A DNA stretch of 14,676 nucleotides from Candidatus Neomicrothrix sp. UBA4542 (GTDB lineage: Bacteria; Actinomycetota; Acidimicrobiia; Acidimicrobiales; Poriferisodalaceae): NCBI GenBank assembly GCA_002388005.1, contig DGLO01000056.1, forward strand, positions 1 to 14,676, read 5' to 3'. A model generated the notes under the pieces. The model did no database searches. It was not told where the DNA came from and saw only the letters and a program-made list of their open reading frames with translations. The position numbers were made by a program, and so were the translations under genes. Shown here piece after piece: positions 6,853 through 13,392 of this stretch. The stretch's first letter is position 1; each line of letters starts with the position of its first letter.

Positions 6853-6912
6853 GCTGGATTGTCGTTGGCGTGACAAGGTTGACAGGTAAGGAACCCCTGA
6901 GGAGCAGCAGAT

Positions 6913-7254
6913 ATGGTCCGTTTGGTTACTGCTGTAATTAAACCCCACCGCCTCGAAGCTGTTGTCGAAGCGTTGCAAGACACCAATGTTCAAGGTCTTA
7001 CTGCTTCAGAAGTTCGCGGATTTGGTCGCCAAGGCGGCCACACCGAGACGTATCGAGGAACCGAATATCACGTGGACTTCATCCCCAAGGTTCGCGTTGA
7101 AATACTGGTGGATGCCGCGGATACTGATCGCGTCGTGGACTGTCTGGTCCAGGCAGCGCGAACTGAAAAAATTGGTGATGGGAAAGTATGGGTTACAGAA
7201 ATCGAAAGCGTGACTCGTATCCGAACTGGCGAACGCGGAGTTGACGCTCTGTAG
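6913..7254 (+). CDS. glnB: Nitrogen regulatory protein PII
   Basis: Trimeric signal protein that senses 2-oxoglutarate and ATP/ADP and controls nitrogen assimilation targets. The 113-residue chain has the PII signature. The T-loop GFGRQGGHTETYRGTEYHVDF has Tyr52 at the site equivalent to Tyr51, which is uridylylated in enterics and adenylylated in actinobacteria. The ligand-binding segment GDGKVWVTEIESVTRIRTGE follows. GAGGAG (6899-6904) lies 8 nt before ATG 6913. Unlike many actinobacterial PII genes it is not visibly linked to amtB or glnD; its neighbours are the divergent Fe-S oxidoreductase gene and the convergent gpmA. GlnB versus GlnK cannot be decided from sequence alone. Confidence 0.95.
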   Translation: MVRLVTAVIKPHRLEAVVEALQDTNVQGLTASEVRGFGRQGGHTETYRGTEYHVDFIPKVRVEILVDAADTDRVVDCLVQAARTEKIGDGKVWVTEIESVTRIRTGERGVDAL

Positions 7255-7285
7255 CAAGCACAGTTCAGTATCTCGTACGGCAGTT

Positions 7286-8002
7286 CTAGCTTAAATAGCG
7301 GTCGGCCATCGGCAGGGACTCAGTTGGCTCTAAAGCCGCGTTGAGGTCATAGATGATGGGCGCGCCGGTAGGGATTTCAAGATCACTGATCTCGTCATCG
7401 GGGATTGCTTGAAGGTGTTTCACCAGTGCCCGCAGACTGTTCCCGTGAGCTGCGACGAGAACCGTCTTCGATTCTTTTAAATCTTCTGCCAGTGGGCCTT
7501 GCCAATAAGGGACCAAGCGTTTAACGACATCGGCGAGGCATTCGGTTCGCGGCAGCGAATTGTTCGGGATAGATGCGTAACGAGGGTCGTGGTTTGGGTT
7601 ATGCGGATGGTCTGCAGGCATTTCAGGTGGCGCGGTCGAATAGCTCCGGCGCCATAAATGGACCTGTTGAGCCCCGTGAAGAGCCACGGTTTCGTCCTTA
7701 TCCAAGCCGGTAAGAGCACCGTAGTGACGTTCGTTAAGCCGCCAGCTTCTCCGCACAGGGACCCAAAGACGGTCAGCCGCCGATAAAGCTAAATTCGCTG
7801 TTTCGATGGCACGTGTTTGGAGTGACGTGTGCACGACATCGGGTTTGATGTTGGCCGCCTCAAGTAATGCGCCCGCCTCGGATGCTTCGCGGGTCCCTTT
7901 CTCGGTCAAATCGACATCAAACCAACCAGTGAATCGATTTTCAAGATTCCATTGGCTTTGACCATGACGAAGAAGAATGAGCCGCGTGGCCGTGCTGACC
8001 AT
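7286..8002 (-). CDS. gpmA: 2,3-bisphosphoglycerate-dependent phosphoglycerate mutase
   Basis: Interconverts 3- and 2-phosphoglycerate in glycolysis and gluconeogenesis through a phosphohistidine. The 238-residue protein has the RHG motif LLRHGQSQWNLENRFTGW (His13 is the phosphorylated residue), TSLQTRAIETA, the acid/base segment LNERHYGALTG (Glu91), HLWRRSY and the second histidine in AAHGNSLR (His186). Length is close to the usual 230-250. ATG 8002 was preferred because it starts just before the family's first strand and has an AGGG about 8 nt upstream; the frame extends to 8056, but that extension overlaps the dnaK promoter and has no conserved features. It is divergent from dnaK and convergent with the PII gene (31 bp apart). 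Confidence 0.96.
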   Translation of the reverse strand: MVSTATRLILLRHGQSQWNLENRFTGWFDVDLTEKGTREASEAGALLEAANIKPDVVHTSLQTRAIETANLALSAADRLWVPVRRSWRLNERHYGALTGLDKDETVALHGAQQVHLWRRSYSTAPPEMPADHPHNPNHDPRYASIPNNSLPRTECLADVVKRLVPYWQGPLAEDLKESKTVLVAAHGNSLRALVKHLQAIPDDEISDLEIPTGAPIIYDLNAALEPTESLPMADRYLS

Positions 8003-8056
8003 AGGTTGCACCCTACCTGGCTTAGACGGGCACAGGGATCCAACAATAACCAACAA

Positions 8057-8085
8057 AAAAGTTGCTAATCATACACTCAACTTTT
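8057..8085. promoter_or_regulatory. HAIR-like HspR operator upstream of dnaK
   Basis: AAAAGTTG (8057-8064) and CAACTTTT (8078-8085) are perfect 8-bp complements separated by 13 bp. The actinobacterial HAIR consensus CTTGAGT-N7-ACTCAAG has the same geometry, CTTG-N13-CAAG, and the right half here includes ACTCAA (8075-8080). The left half (GTTGCTA) is degenerate. The dyad covers the predicted promoter and its repressor gene hspR lies at the end of the same operon, which makes autoregulation likely. Confidence 0.6.
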
Positions 8086-8090
8086 ATAAT
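8062..8090 (+). promoter_or_regulatory. Predicted sigma70-type promoter of the dnaK operon
   Basis: TTGCTA (8062-8067) and a perfect TATAAT (8085-8090) are 17 bp apart. Transcription would start near 8097, giving a leader of about 87 nt before dnaK. The elements are embedded in the HAIR-like dyad, so HspR binding would block RNA polymerase. Confidence 0.65.
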
Positions 8091-8183
8091 GGTGGATAAC
8101 CCGGCAACGCGACACACCTGGTGTATCCCCCGTCGCAAGTGTCCGAGTTACACCCTGACCCACCCCCAGAGGAGGAAACGCAT

Positions 8184-10010
8184 ATGTCCAGAGCAGTCGG
8201 TATTGATCTCGGAACTACCAATTCGGTGGTATCAACCATGGAAGGCGGAGAACCTACGGTGATCGCCAACGCCGAAGGCGATCGGACGACACCTTCGATC
8301 GTCGGATTCGCCAAAGGCGGTGAAGTTCTCACCGGCGAGGTCGCCAAACGACAAGCGGTGACTAACCCCGATCGAACACTGGCATCAGTCAAGCGTCATA
8401 TTGGTACGAATTGGAGCGTCGAAATCGATGACAAGTCGTACACAGCTCAAGAAATTTCAGCCAGGGTCCTTCAGAAACTGAAACGAGACGCTGAGGAATA
8501 CCTCGGAGTAGATGTCACCGAAGCAGTAATCACAGTCCCAGCGTATTTCGATGACGCCCAACGAACCGCCACGAAAGAAGCAGGCCAAATAGCAGGACTT
8601 GATGTCCTCAGGATCATCAATGAACCGACGGCTGCGGCCCTTGCCTATGGCCTAGATAAAGAAACAGATGATCAGACAATTTTGGTTTTCGACCTTGGTG
8701 GTGGCACGTTCGATGTGTCGGTACTTGAAATTGGAGATGGCGTCTTCGAAGTGAAATCCACCGCCGGTGATACCCGACTCGGTGGCGATGACTGGGATGA
8801 GCGAGTCATCGATTGGTTATCTGACTCTTTCAAAGGCGACCACGGAGTTGACCTCAAAGCCGACGCAATGGCTCTCCAACGGCTTAAAGAGGCAGGAGAA
8901 CAAGCAAAAAAGGATCTCTCATCCAAACAAACCACTCAAATCAACTTGCCGTTCATTACCGCCACCGATAGCGGCCCGTTGCATCTTGACTATGAGCTCA
9001 CTCGAGCGAAGTTTCAGGAAATAACCGGTGACCTGGTCGCTCGATGTAAACCGCCGTTCAAACAGGCGATAGACGACGCGAGCTTGAAACCGAACGACAT
9101 CGACCACGTCATCATGGTTGGCGGCTCAACGAGAATGCCCGCAGTACAAGAACTCGTTCTTGAAATGACAGGCAAAGAATCGCACAAGGGCGTGAACCCA
9201 GATGAAGTGGTAGCAGTTGGTGCCGCGGTCCAAGCAGGTGTTCTAAAAGGCGACGTCAAAGACGTCCTACTTCTCGACGTGACTCCCCTCAGTCTTGGGA
9301 TTGAGACAAAAGGGGGAGTGATGACCAAGTTGATCGAACGGAACACGACGATCCCGACAAAGCGGGCAGAAGTATTCACTACAGCTGACGATATGCAGCC
9401 GTCAGTCGAAATTCACGTTCTCCAAGGCGAGCGCGAAATGGCCTCAGGCAATAAAACTCTGGGTAAATTTCAATTAGTTGATCTGCCACCAGCACCGCGC
9501 GGTGTGCCCCAAATTGAAGTCACGTTCGACATTGACGCCAACGGGATAGTGAACGTCTCTGCTAAAGATCGTGCAACCGACAAAGAACAATCCATCACCA
9601 TCAGCGGTCAATCAAACCTGAATGATGATGACATTGAAAAGATGGTGAAGGATGCGGAAAGCCACGCTGAAGAAGACCGGCAGCGCAGAGAGGCAGCGGA
9701 AGCTCGAAATAATGCAGACTCGTTGGTCTACCAAGTCGAAAAAATGTTGGATGACCAGGGTGACCAGGTTTCTGAGGAAGACAAGGCTGAAGTTGAAGAC
9801 GCTCTCAGGACTCTCAAAGAAGCCCTTGAAGCCGAAAACGAGGATGTAGAAACTCTTCGCAATGCGACCGAGGCTCTTACCGGAGCAAGTCAATCTTTGG
9901 GTCAAAAGCTTTACGAAGCTGCCGCTCAGTCAGCTGGTGATGCCTCAGCCCCTGAAGCAGAGTCAGGTGAAGATGTCGTCGACGCGGAAATCATTGACGA
10001 GGACCAGTGA
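8184..10010 (+). CDS. dnaK: Molecular chaperone DnaK (Hsp70)
   Basis: ATP-driven chaperone that binds exposed hydrophobic peptides. The 608-residue product has the N-terminal ATPase motifs GIDLGTTNS (6-14), INEPTAAALAYG, DLGGGTFDVSVL and VMVGGSTRMP. These are followed by the interdomain linker DVLLLD (360-365), the substrate-binding beta domain, a charged helical lid, and an acidic tail ending DVVDAEIIDEDQ. Length is typical of actinobacterial DnaK. ATG 8184 was chosen because a strong AGAGGAGG lies at 8168-8175; the frame opens earlier at GTG 8121, but that stretch is leader. It is the first gene of dnaK-grpE-dnaJ-hspR and overlaps grpE by 4 bp (GTGA). Confidence 0.99.
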   Translation: MSRAVGIDLGTTNSVVSTMEGGEPTVIANAEGDRTTPSIVGFAKGGEVLTGEVAKRQAVTNPDRTLASVKRHIGTNWSVEIDDKSYTAQEISARVLQKLKRDAEEYLGVDVTEAVITVPAYFDDAQRTATKEAGQIAGLDVLRIINEPTAAALAYGLDKETDDQTILVFDLGGGTFDVSVLEIGDGVFEVKSTAGDTRLGGDDWDERVIDWLSDSFKGDHGVDLKADAMALQRLKEAGEQAKKDLSSKQTTQINLPFITATDSGPLHLDYELTRAKFQEITGDLVARCKPPFKQAIDDASLKPNDIDHVIMVGGSTRMPAVQELVLEMTGKESHKGVNPDEVVAVGAAVQAGVLKGDVKDVLLLDVTPLSLGIETKGGVMTKLIERNTTIPTKRAEVFTTADDMQPSVEIHVLQGEREMASGNKTLGKFQLVDLPPAPRGVPQIEVTFDIDANGIVNVSAKDRATDKEQSITISGQSNLNDDDIEKMVKDAESHAEEDRQRREAAEARNNADSLVYQVEKMLDDQGDQVSEEDKAEVEDALRTLKEALEAENEDVETLRNATEALTGASQSLGQKLYEAAAQSAGDASAPEAESGEDVVDAEIIDEDQ

Positions 10011-10573
10011 TAGAGGAAGGTACTGACGATCCTGAACAGACTGAGTTCGATTTGGCGGTCGATTGCGATGAAGAGGTCTCGAACGACCCTGATATCGAAA
10101 CCCCGGAACCATTAAATGTTGAATCCCAAGAACCGCTTTCAGTCGAGCAGTTAATCGAAGCGCTGGAAAGTGTTACGACAGAACGTGATGACTTCCGAGA
10201 TTCCTTGCAACGGTTGCAGGCAGAATTTGAAAATTTCCGTCGACGAAGCTCCGGTGAGTTGGCACAGCAGGTTTCCAACGGCGTCGCCCGACTTGTGGAA
10301 TCACTGCTACCGGTGTTGGACGCCTGCGACGCCGCCACAGCGCAAGGTCTCGAAGACGTCGTGCCTATCAAGAGTTCGTTAGATGCGGTACTGCAAAAAC
10401 ATGGGCTAACCCGGATCGAAGCAGTCGGAGCTTTGTTCGATCCCAACCAACATGAAGCTGTGCTGCATGAAGCAGGTGATGGTGGAGAACAGGTCGTCAT
10501 CGAAGAGCTCCGCCCCGGTTACCGATGGGGCAAGCGAGTGATGCGGGCGGCCATGGTGAAAGTCCGAGACTAG
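10007..10573 (+). CDS. grpE: Nucleotide exchange factor GrpE
   Basis: Dimeric cofactor that speeds ADP release from DnaK. The 188-residue protein has an acidic, disordered N-terminus (about 1-45), a long coiled-coil dimerisation helix (about 46-95) containing the LQAEFENFRRR motif, and the C-terminal beta domain. That domain shows LFDPNQHEAVLHE and PGYRWGKRVMRAAMVKV, both characteristic of the family. The GTG start overlaps the dnaK stop in GTGA, so translation is probably coupled. dnaJ follows after 27 bp. Confidence 0.97.
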   Translation: MIEEGTDDPEQTEFDLAVDCDEEVSNDPDIETPEPLNVESQEPLSVEQLIEALESVTTERDDFRDSLQRLQAEFENFRRRSSGELAQQVSNGVARLVESLLPVLDACDAATAQGLEDVVPIKSSLDAVLQKHGLTRIEAVGALFDPNQHEAVLHEAGDGGEQVVIEELRPGYRWGKRVMRAAMVKVRD

Positions 10574-10600
10574 AAGCCGAACCGGATGAGGAGGTGAAAC

Positions 10601-11515
10601 ATGGCAGCCCAGCGTGAATGGTTTGAAAAGGACTACTACGCGGTGCTCGGGGTGTCATCGAATGCCTCCCCAAGAGAGATAACTAAGGCGTACCGCAAGT
10701 TAGCGAGGACTCATCATCCTGACGCAACCGGAGGAAGCGAGGAACGCTTCAAAGAGGTATCTGCCGCCTACGACGTCCTCGGTGATGAAACCAAACGCGG
10801 TGAATATGACGAGGCTCGGCGGCTTGGTCCTTCGGCTGCAGGTGGCTTCGCTTCTGGCTCTGACGGATTCAATGTGCATTTTGAGGACTTTGATGATCTC
10901 AGCGGGATGTTTGGGAATCTTTTCAGTCGGGGGCGCGGTGCTGGGGGGCCTATCCCTATGCGAGGTGTGGACCAAGAAACGCGCATACATCTGGGATTTC
11001 GCGACGCAATTGACGGAATAACGACCACTATTCGTTTAGGCGCGGATAGTGAAGGCGGGCAACGCCAAGCCAAAGTGCGAATCCCTGCAGGTGTAGATGA
11101 CGGTCAACGTATACGGCTGGCGGCCAAGGGGGGCACAGGTCGCAACGGCGGACCGAATGGCGACCTGTTCGTCGTCGTAGAAATAGCACCCGACTCGATG
11201 TTCGGTCGGAAAGGACGGCACCTCACTATCGCAGTGCCCGTTACATTCCCGGAGGCAGCTTTGGGTTCAGAAATCAAGATCCCCACCTACGACCATTCAA
11301 CGGTGACCTTGAAAGTTCCCGCGGGTACTAAATCAGGGACCACGTTCCGAGTGAAAGGTCGAGGTATTAGCACTCCCAAAGCCACAGGTGATTTGTTGGT
11401 GACGATCGAAATAGTTGTCCCCACAGAGTTAACGGCTCAAGAAAGAACCGCAATAGAAGCGCTAAACGAGGTAACCGACTGGTCACCTCGAAACGAAGAA
11501 CGACAGGAGGGTTGA
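10601..11515 (+). CDS. dnaJ: J-domain co-chaperone DnaJ without zinc finger (type II)
   Basis: Stimulates the ATPase of DnaK and delivers substrates. The J domain (about 10-72, KDYYAVLGV to EYDEARR) has the essential HPD at 39-41. A Gly/Phe-containing linker (about 75-121) follows, then two C-terminal beta domains (about 122-205 and 206-290; for example KVRIPAGVDDGQRIRLAAKG and LKVPAGTKSGTTFRVKGRG). There are no cysteines anywhere, so the four CxxCxGxG repeats of classical DnaJ are absent; at 304 residues it resembles CbpA. A strong GAGGAGGTG (10588-10596) precedes the ATG. Its place between grpE and hspR makes it the operon's dedicated J-protein. The 3' end abuts hspR. Confidence 0.95.
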   Translation: MAAQREWFEKDYYAVLGVSSNASPREITKAYRKLARTHHPDATGGSEERFKEVSAAYDVLGDETKRGEYDEARRLGPSAAGGFASGSDGFNVHFEDFDDLSGMFGNLFSRGRGAGGPIPMRGVDQETRIHLGFRDAIDGITTTIRLGADSEGGQRQAKVRIPAGVDDGQRIRLAAKGGTGRNGGPNGDLFVVVEIAPDSMFGRKGRHLTIAVPVTFPEAALGSEIKIPTYDHSTVTLKVPAGTKSGTTFRVKGRGISTPKATGDLLVTIEIVVPTELTAQERTAIEALNEVTDWSPRNEERQEG

Positions 11516-11517
11516 TT

Positions 11518-11919
11518 GTGGATCCAATGGCCTCACCACCCGATCCAACCAGGGCTGTGTACGTGATTTCAGTCGCGGCAGAACTTGCCGGTGTACACGC
11601 TCAAACGCTGCGCATCTACGAACGGAGAGGACTAGTGGAACCCGCTCGTACTCCCGGCGGTAGCCGTAGATACAGCGAAATCGACATTGCTCTTTTGAGA
11701 CGCATCCAGGAGCTCACAAACGAAGGTCTGAACTTGGCTGGGGTGAAACGAGTTCTTCATCTCGAACATCGCGTTGCCCAACTCGAAGCTGAAATGCGCG
11801 AAGTCCAAGCCAGCGCAGCGGCAACCGTCATTGAAACTCACCGTCAGTACAGAAGAGATCTTGTGCCTCTGCAACAATCAGTTGTTCCATGGCTAGATCC
11901 GCGGAGACGAAGGCGTTAG
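11518..11919 (+). CDS. hspR: HspR, MerR-type repressor of the dnaK operon
   Basis: DNA-binding repressor that in streptomycetes and mycobacteria acts with DnaK as co-repressor at HAIR sites. The 133-residue protein has an N-terminal winged helix-turn-helix (about 14-80): YVISVAAELAGVHAQTLRIY, then ERRGLVEPARTPGGSRRYSEIDIALLRRI, and GLNLAGVKRVL. A helical segment (84-120) likely for dimerisation and a basic tail DPRRRRR follow. GTG 11518 was chosen because AGGAGG (11505-11510) is 7 nt upstream; TTG 11512 would be only 1 nt from it. The start lies 2 bp after the dnaJ stop. The HAIR-like dyad at 8057-8085 is the obvious target. Confidence 0.96.
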   Translation: MDPMASPPDPTRAVYVISVAAELAGVHAQTLRIYERRGLVEPARTPGGSRRYSEIDIALLRRIQELTNEGLNLAGVKRVLHLEHRVAQLEAEMREVQASAAATVIETHRQYRRDLVPLQQSVVPWLDPRRRRR

Positions 11920-11936
11920 TGGGAATTCCCATGGGA
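11920..11936. repeat. Overlapping palindromes just after hspR
   Basis: TGGGAATTCCCA (11920-11931) and TCCCATGGGA (11927-11936) are both perfect palindromes and share five bases, so the unit TGGGA occurs as direct, inverted, direct copies. It starts directly after the hspR stop codon. No T-tract follows, so it is not a clear terminator; a regulator-binding site is possible. Confidence 0.45.
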
Positions 11937-11998
11937 TCTTTGAAATCTTAAGGAAATGGCTACACCTGATCGTCCCGTCAATGAAGTTTTGTCGTTGA

Positions 11999-12014
11999 CC
12001 GGGCGACACCCCGG
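11999..12014 (+). other. Short GC hairpin in the hspR-purA gap
   Basis: CCGGG and CCCGG pair around the 6-nt loop CGACAC. An A-rich, not T-rich, stretch follows, so on the plus strand it is not a standard intrinsic terminator. It may end the chaperone transcript weakly or belong to the purA leader. Confidence 0.3.
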
Positions 12015-12070
12015 AGGCTTCAAAAGAAAAGACCTCTCTAATTCACCCCTAATAACGCAGGTCCCGCAAT

Positions 12071-12101
12071 TAGAATTGGGAAACGTCAACGTATGACGTT
12101 T
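12071..12101 (+). promoter_or_regulatory. purA promoter -10 candidate and palindromic operator
   Basis: TAGAAT (12071-12076) is one base from TATAAT. Five bases on, AAACGTCA (12081-12088) and TGACGTTT (12094-12101) form a perfect 8-bp inverted repeat with a 5-bp spacer, at the expected transcription start and 10 bp before the purA GTG, touching the GGAG ribosome binding site (12102-12105). A bound protein or an RNA hairpin there could block expression. I found no good -35, and the regulator is unknown. Confidence 0.5.
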
Positions 12102-12111
12102 GGAGTGGTCC

Positions 12112-13392
12112 GTGCCAGGATCAATTGTGGTCGGTACCCAATGGGGTGACGAAGGTAAGGGACGCGTAGTCGACATTGTGGCTAAGGAGTGCGCCTATGT
12201 GGTGCGCTACCAAGGTGGTCACAATGCCGGACACACGCTCGTGGTCGACGGCGAAGTTTTCGCTCTACAACTCATACCCAGTGGGATCTTGTACGACCAT
12301 GTTGTACCGATCATTGGCAACGGTGTGGTGATCGACCCTCGCGTGTTACTCAATGAAATCGACACCCTTGCCGCCAAAGATGTTGATTGTCAACGCCTTA
12401 TGTTGAGCCCCCAAGCCCACCTCGTGTTGCCCTACCACCAGATCCTTGACGAATTAGCTGAAAGCCGAAGAGGTGACAACAAGATTGGGACCACAAAACG
12501 AGGCATTGGACCGGCCTACGCCGACAAGGCATCAAGAATTGGAATCCGGGTCGAAGATCTCCTCGATCCGGAACATCTGCGAGCCCGACTCCACAGCGCG
12601 CTGGCAGAGAAAAACGTAATTCTCCGTGATGTGTACGGTCACGAAGGTCTCGACCCAGACCAATTAGCTGACGAATTGATTGATGAAATAGCGCCCCGTG
12701 TAGCCCCGTACATCGGCGATACTGTCGGCCACCTTCACGAGGCCTTACACGCCGGCGAGCGAGTTTTGTTCGAAGGGGCCCAGGCGACGTTCCTTGATCT
12801 CGACCATGGAACCTATCCGTTCGTCACATCTTCCAACCCAATCGCGGGGTACGCACTCGTTGGCTCCGGCATTGGACCAGGGGCGATCGACCAAGTTATC
12901 GGAATCGCAAAAGCCTATTTGACCCGAGTGGGAGCAGGCCCATTTGTGACTGAACTGCATGACGAGATCGGTGACCATCTTGTTGACGTAGGCCACGAAT
13001 ATGGCACGAACACAGGCCGCCGCCGCCGCACAGGTTGGTTTGATGCCGTGATGGCGCGCCAAGCAGTGAGACTCAACGCCTGCACAGAAATCGCCCTCAC
13101 TAAATTGGATGTTCTCGATCAACTTGAAACCATCAAGGTCTGCGTTGCATATGAAGTCGACGGCCGAAGGTACGAATATCTTCCGCACCTGCGGCGCCTG
13201 CACGACAAGGCAACACCGGTGTATGCGGAATTTCCCGGGTGGTGTACGGATCTTTCCGGAGCAACGGAACGACATGACTTGCCAAGAGAAGCAATTGACT
13301 ACATATCGTTTCTAGAGCGACAAATGGGTGTCCCCATTCGATTCGTATGTGTCGGCCCAGGACGCGAGCAGTATCTCCGGTTTGCAGCATGA
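12112..13392 (+). CDS. purA: Adenylosuccinate synthetase
   Basis: Converts IMP, aspartate and GTP to adenylosuccinate, the first step from IMP to AMP. The 426-residue protein shows the whole family pattern: P-loop GTQWGDEGKG (8-17, Asp13 and Lys16), GGHNAGHT (35-42, His41), GTTKRGIGPAYADKASR, FEGAQATFLDLDHGTYPFVTSSNP, TGRRRRTGWFDAV and the base-binding LTKLDVLD. GTG 12112 was chosen because GGAG (12102-12105) is 6 nt upstream and the family starts at this point; TTG 12100 is inside the palindrome. It is the first gene of purA-purD-purE and overlaps purD by 4 bp in ATGA. Confidence 0.98.
   Translation: MPGSIVVGTQWGDEGKGRVVDIVAKECAYVVRYQGGHNAGHTLVVDGEVFALQLIPSGILYDHVVPIIGNGVVIDPRVLLNEIDTLAAKDVDCQRLMLSPQAHLVLPYHQILDELAESRRGDNKIGTTKRGIGPAYADKASRIGIRVEDLLDPEHLRARLHSALAEKNVILRDVYGHEGLDPDQLADELIDEIAPRVAPYIGDTVGHLHEALHAGERVLFEGAQATFLDLDHGTYPFVTSSNPIAGYALVGSGIGPGAIDQVIGIAKAYLTRVGAGPFVTELHDEIGDHLVDVGHEYGTNTGRRRRTGWFDAVMARQAVRLNACTEIALTKLDVLDQLETIKVCVAYEVDGRRYEYLPHLRRLHDKATPVYAEFPGWCTDLSGATERHDLPREAIDYISFLERQMGVPIRFVCVGPGREQYLRFAA

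Noticed and set aside
6879..6884. Perfect TTGACA upstream of the PII gene
   Set aside because: No -10-like hexamer lies 15-19 bp downstream, where the ribosome binding site already is, so it is not called as a promoter.
9991..10500. 169-codon Ser/Thr-rich open frame on the minus strand
   Set aside because: Antisense to grpE; the Ser/Thr/Cys-rich composition is what acidic coiled-coil codons give when read backwards.
12745..13275. 176-codon open frame on the minus strand
   Set aside because: Antisense to the conserved 3' half of purA; its composition mirrors purA codons and no motif is visible.
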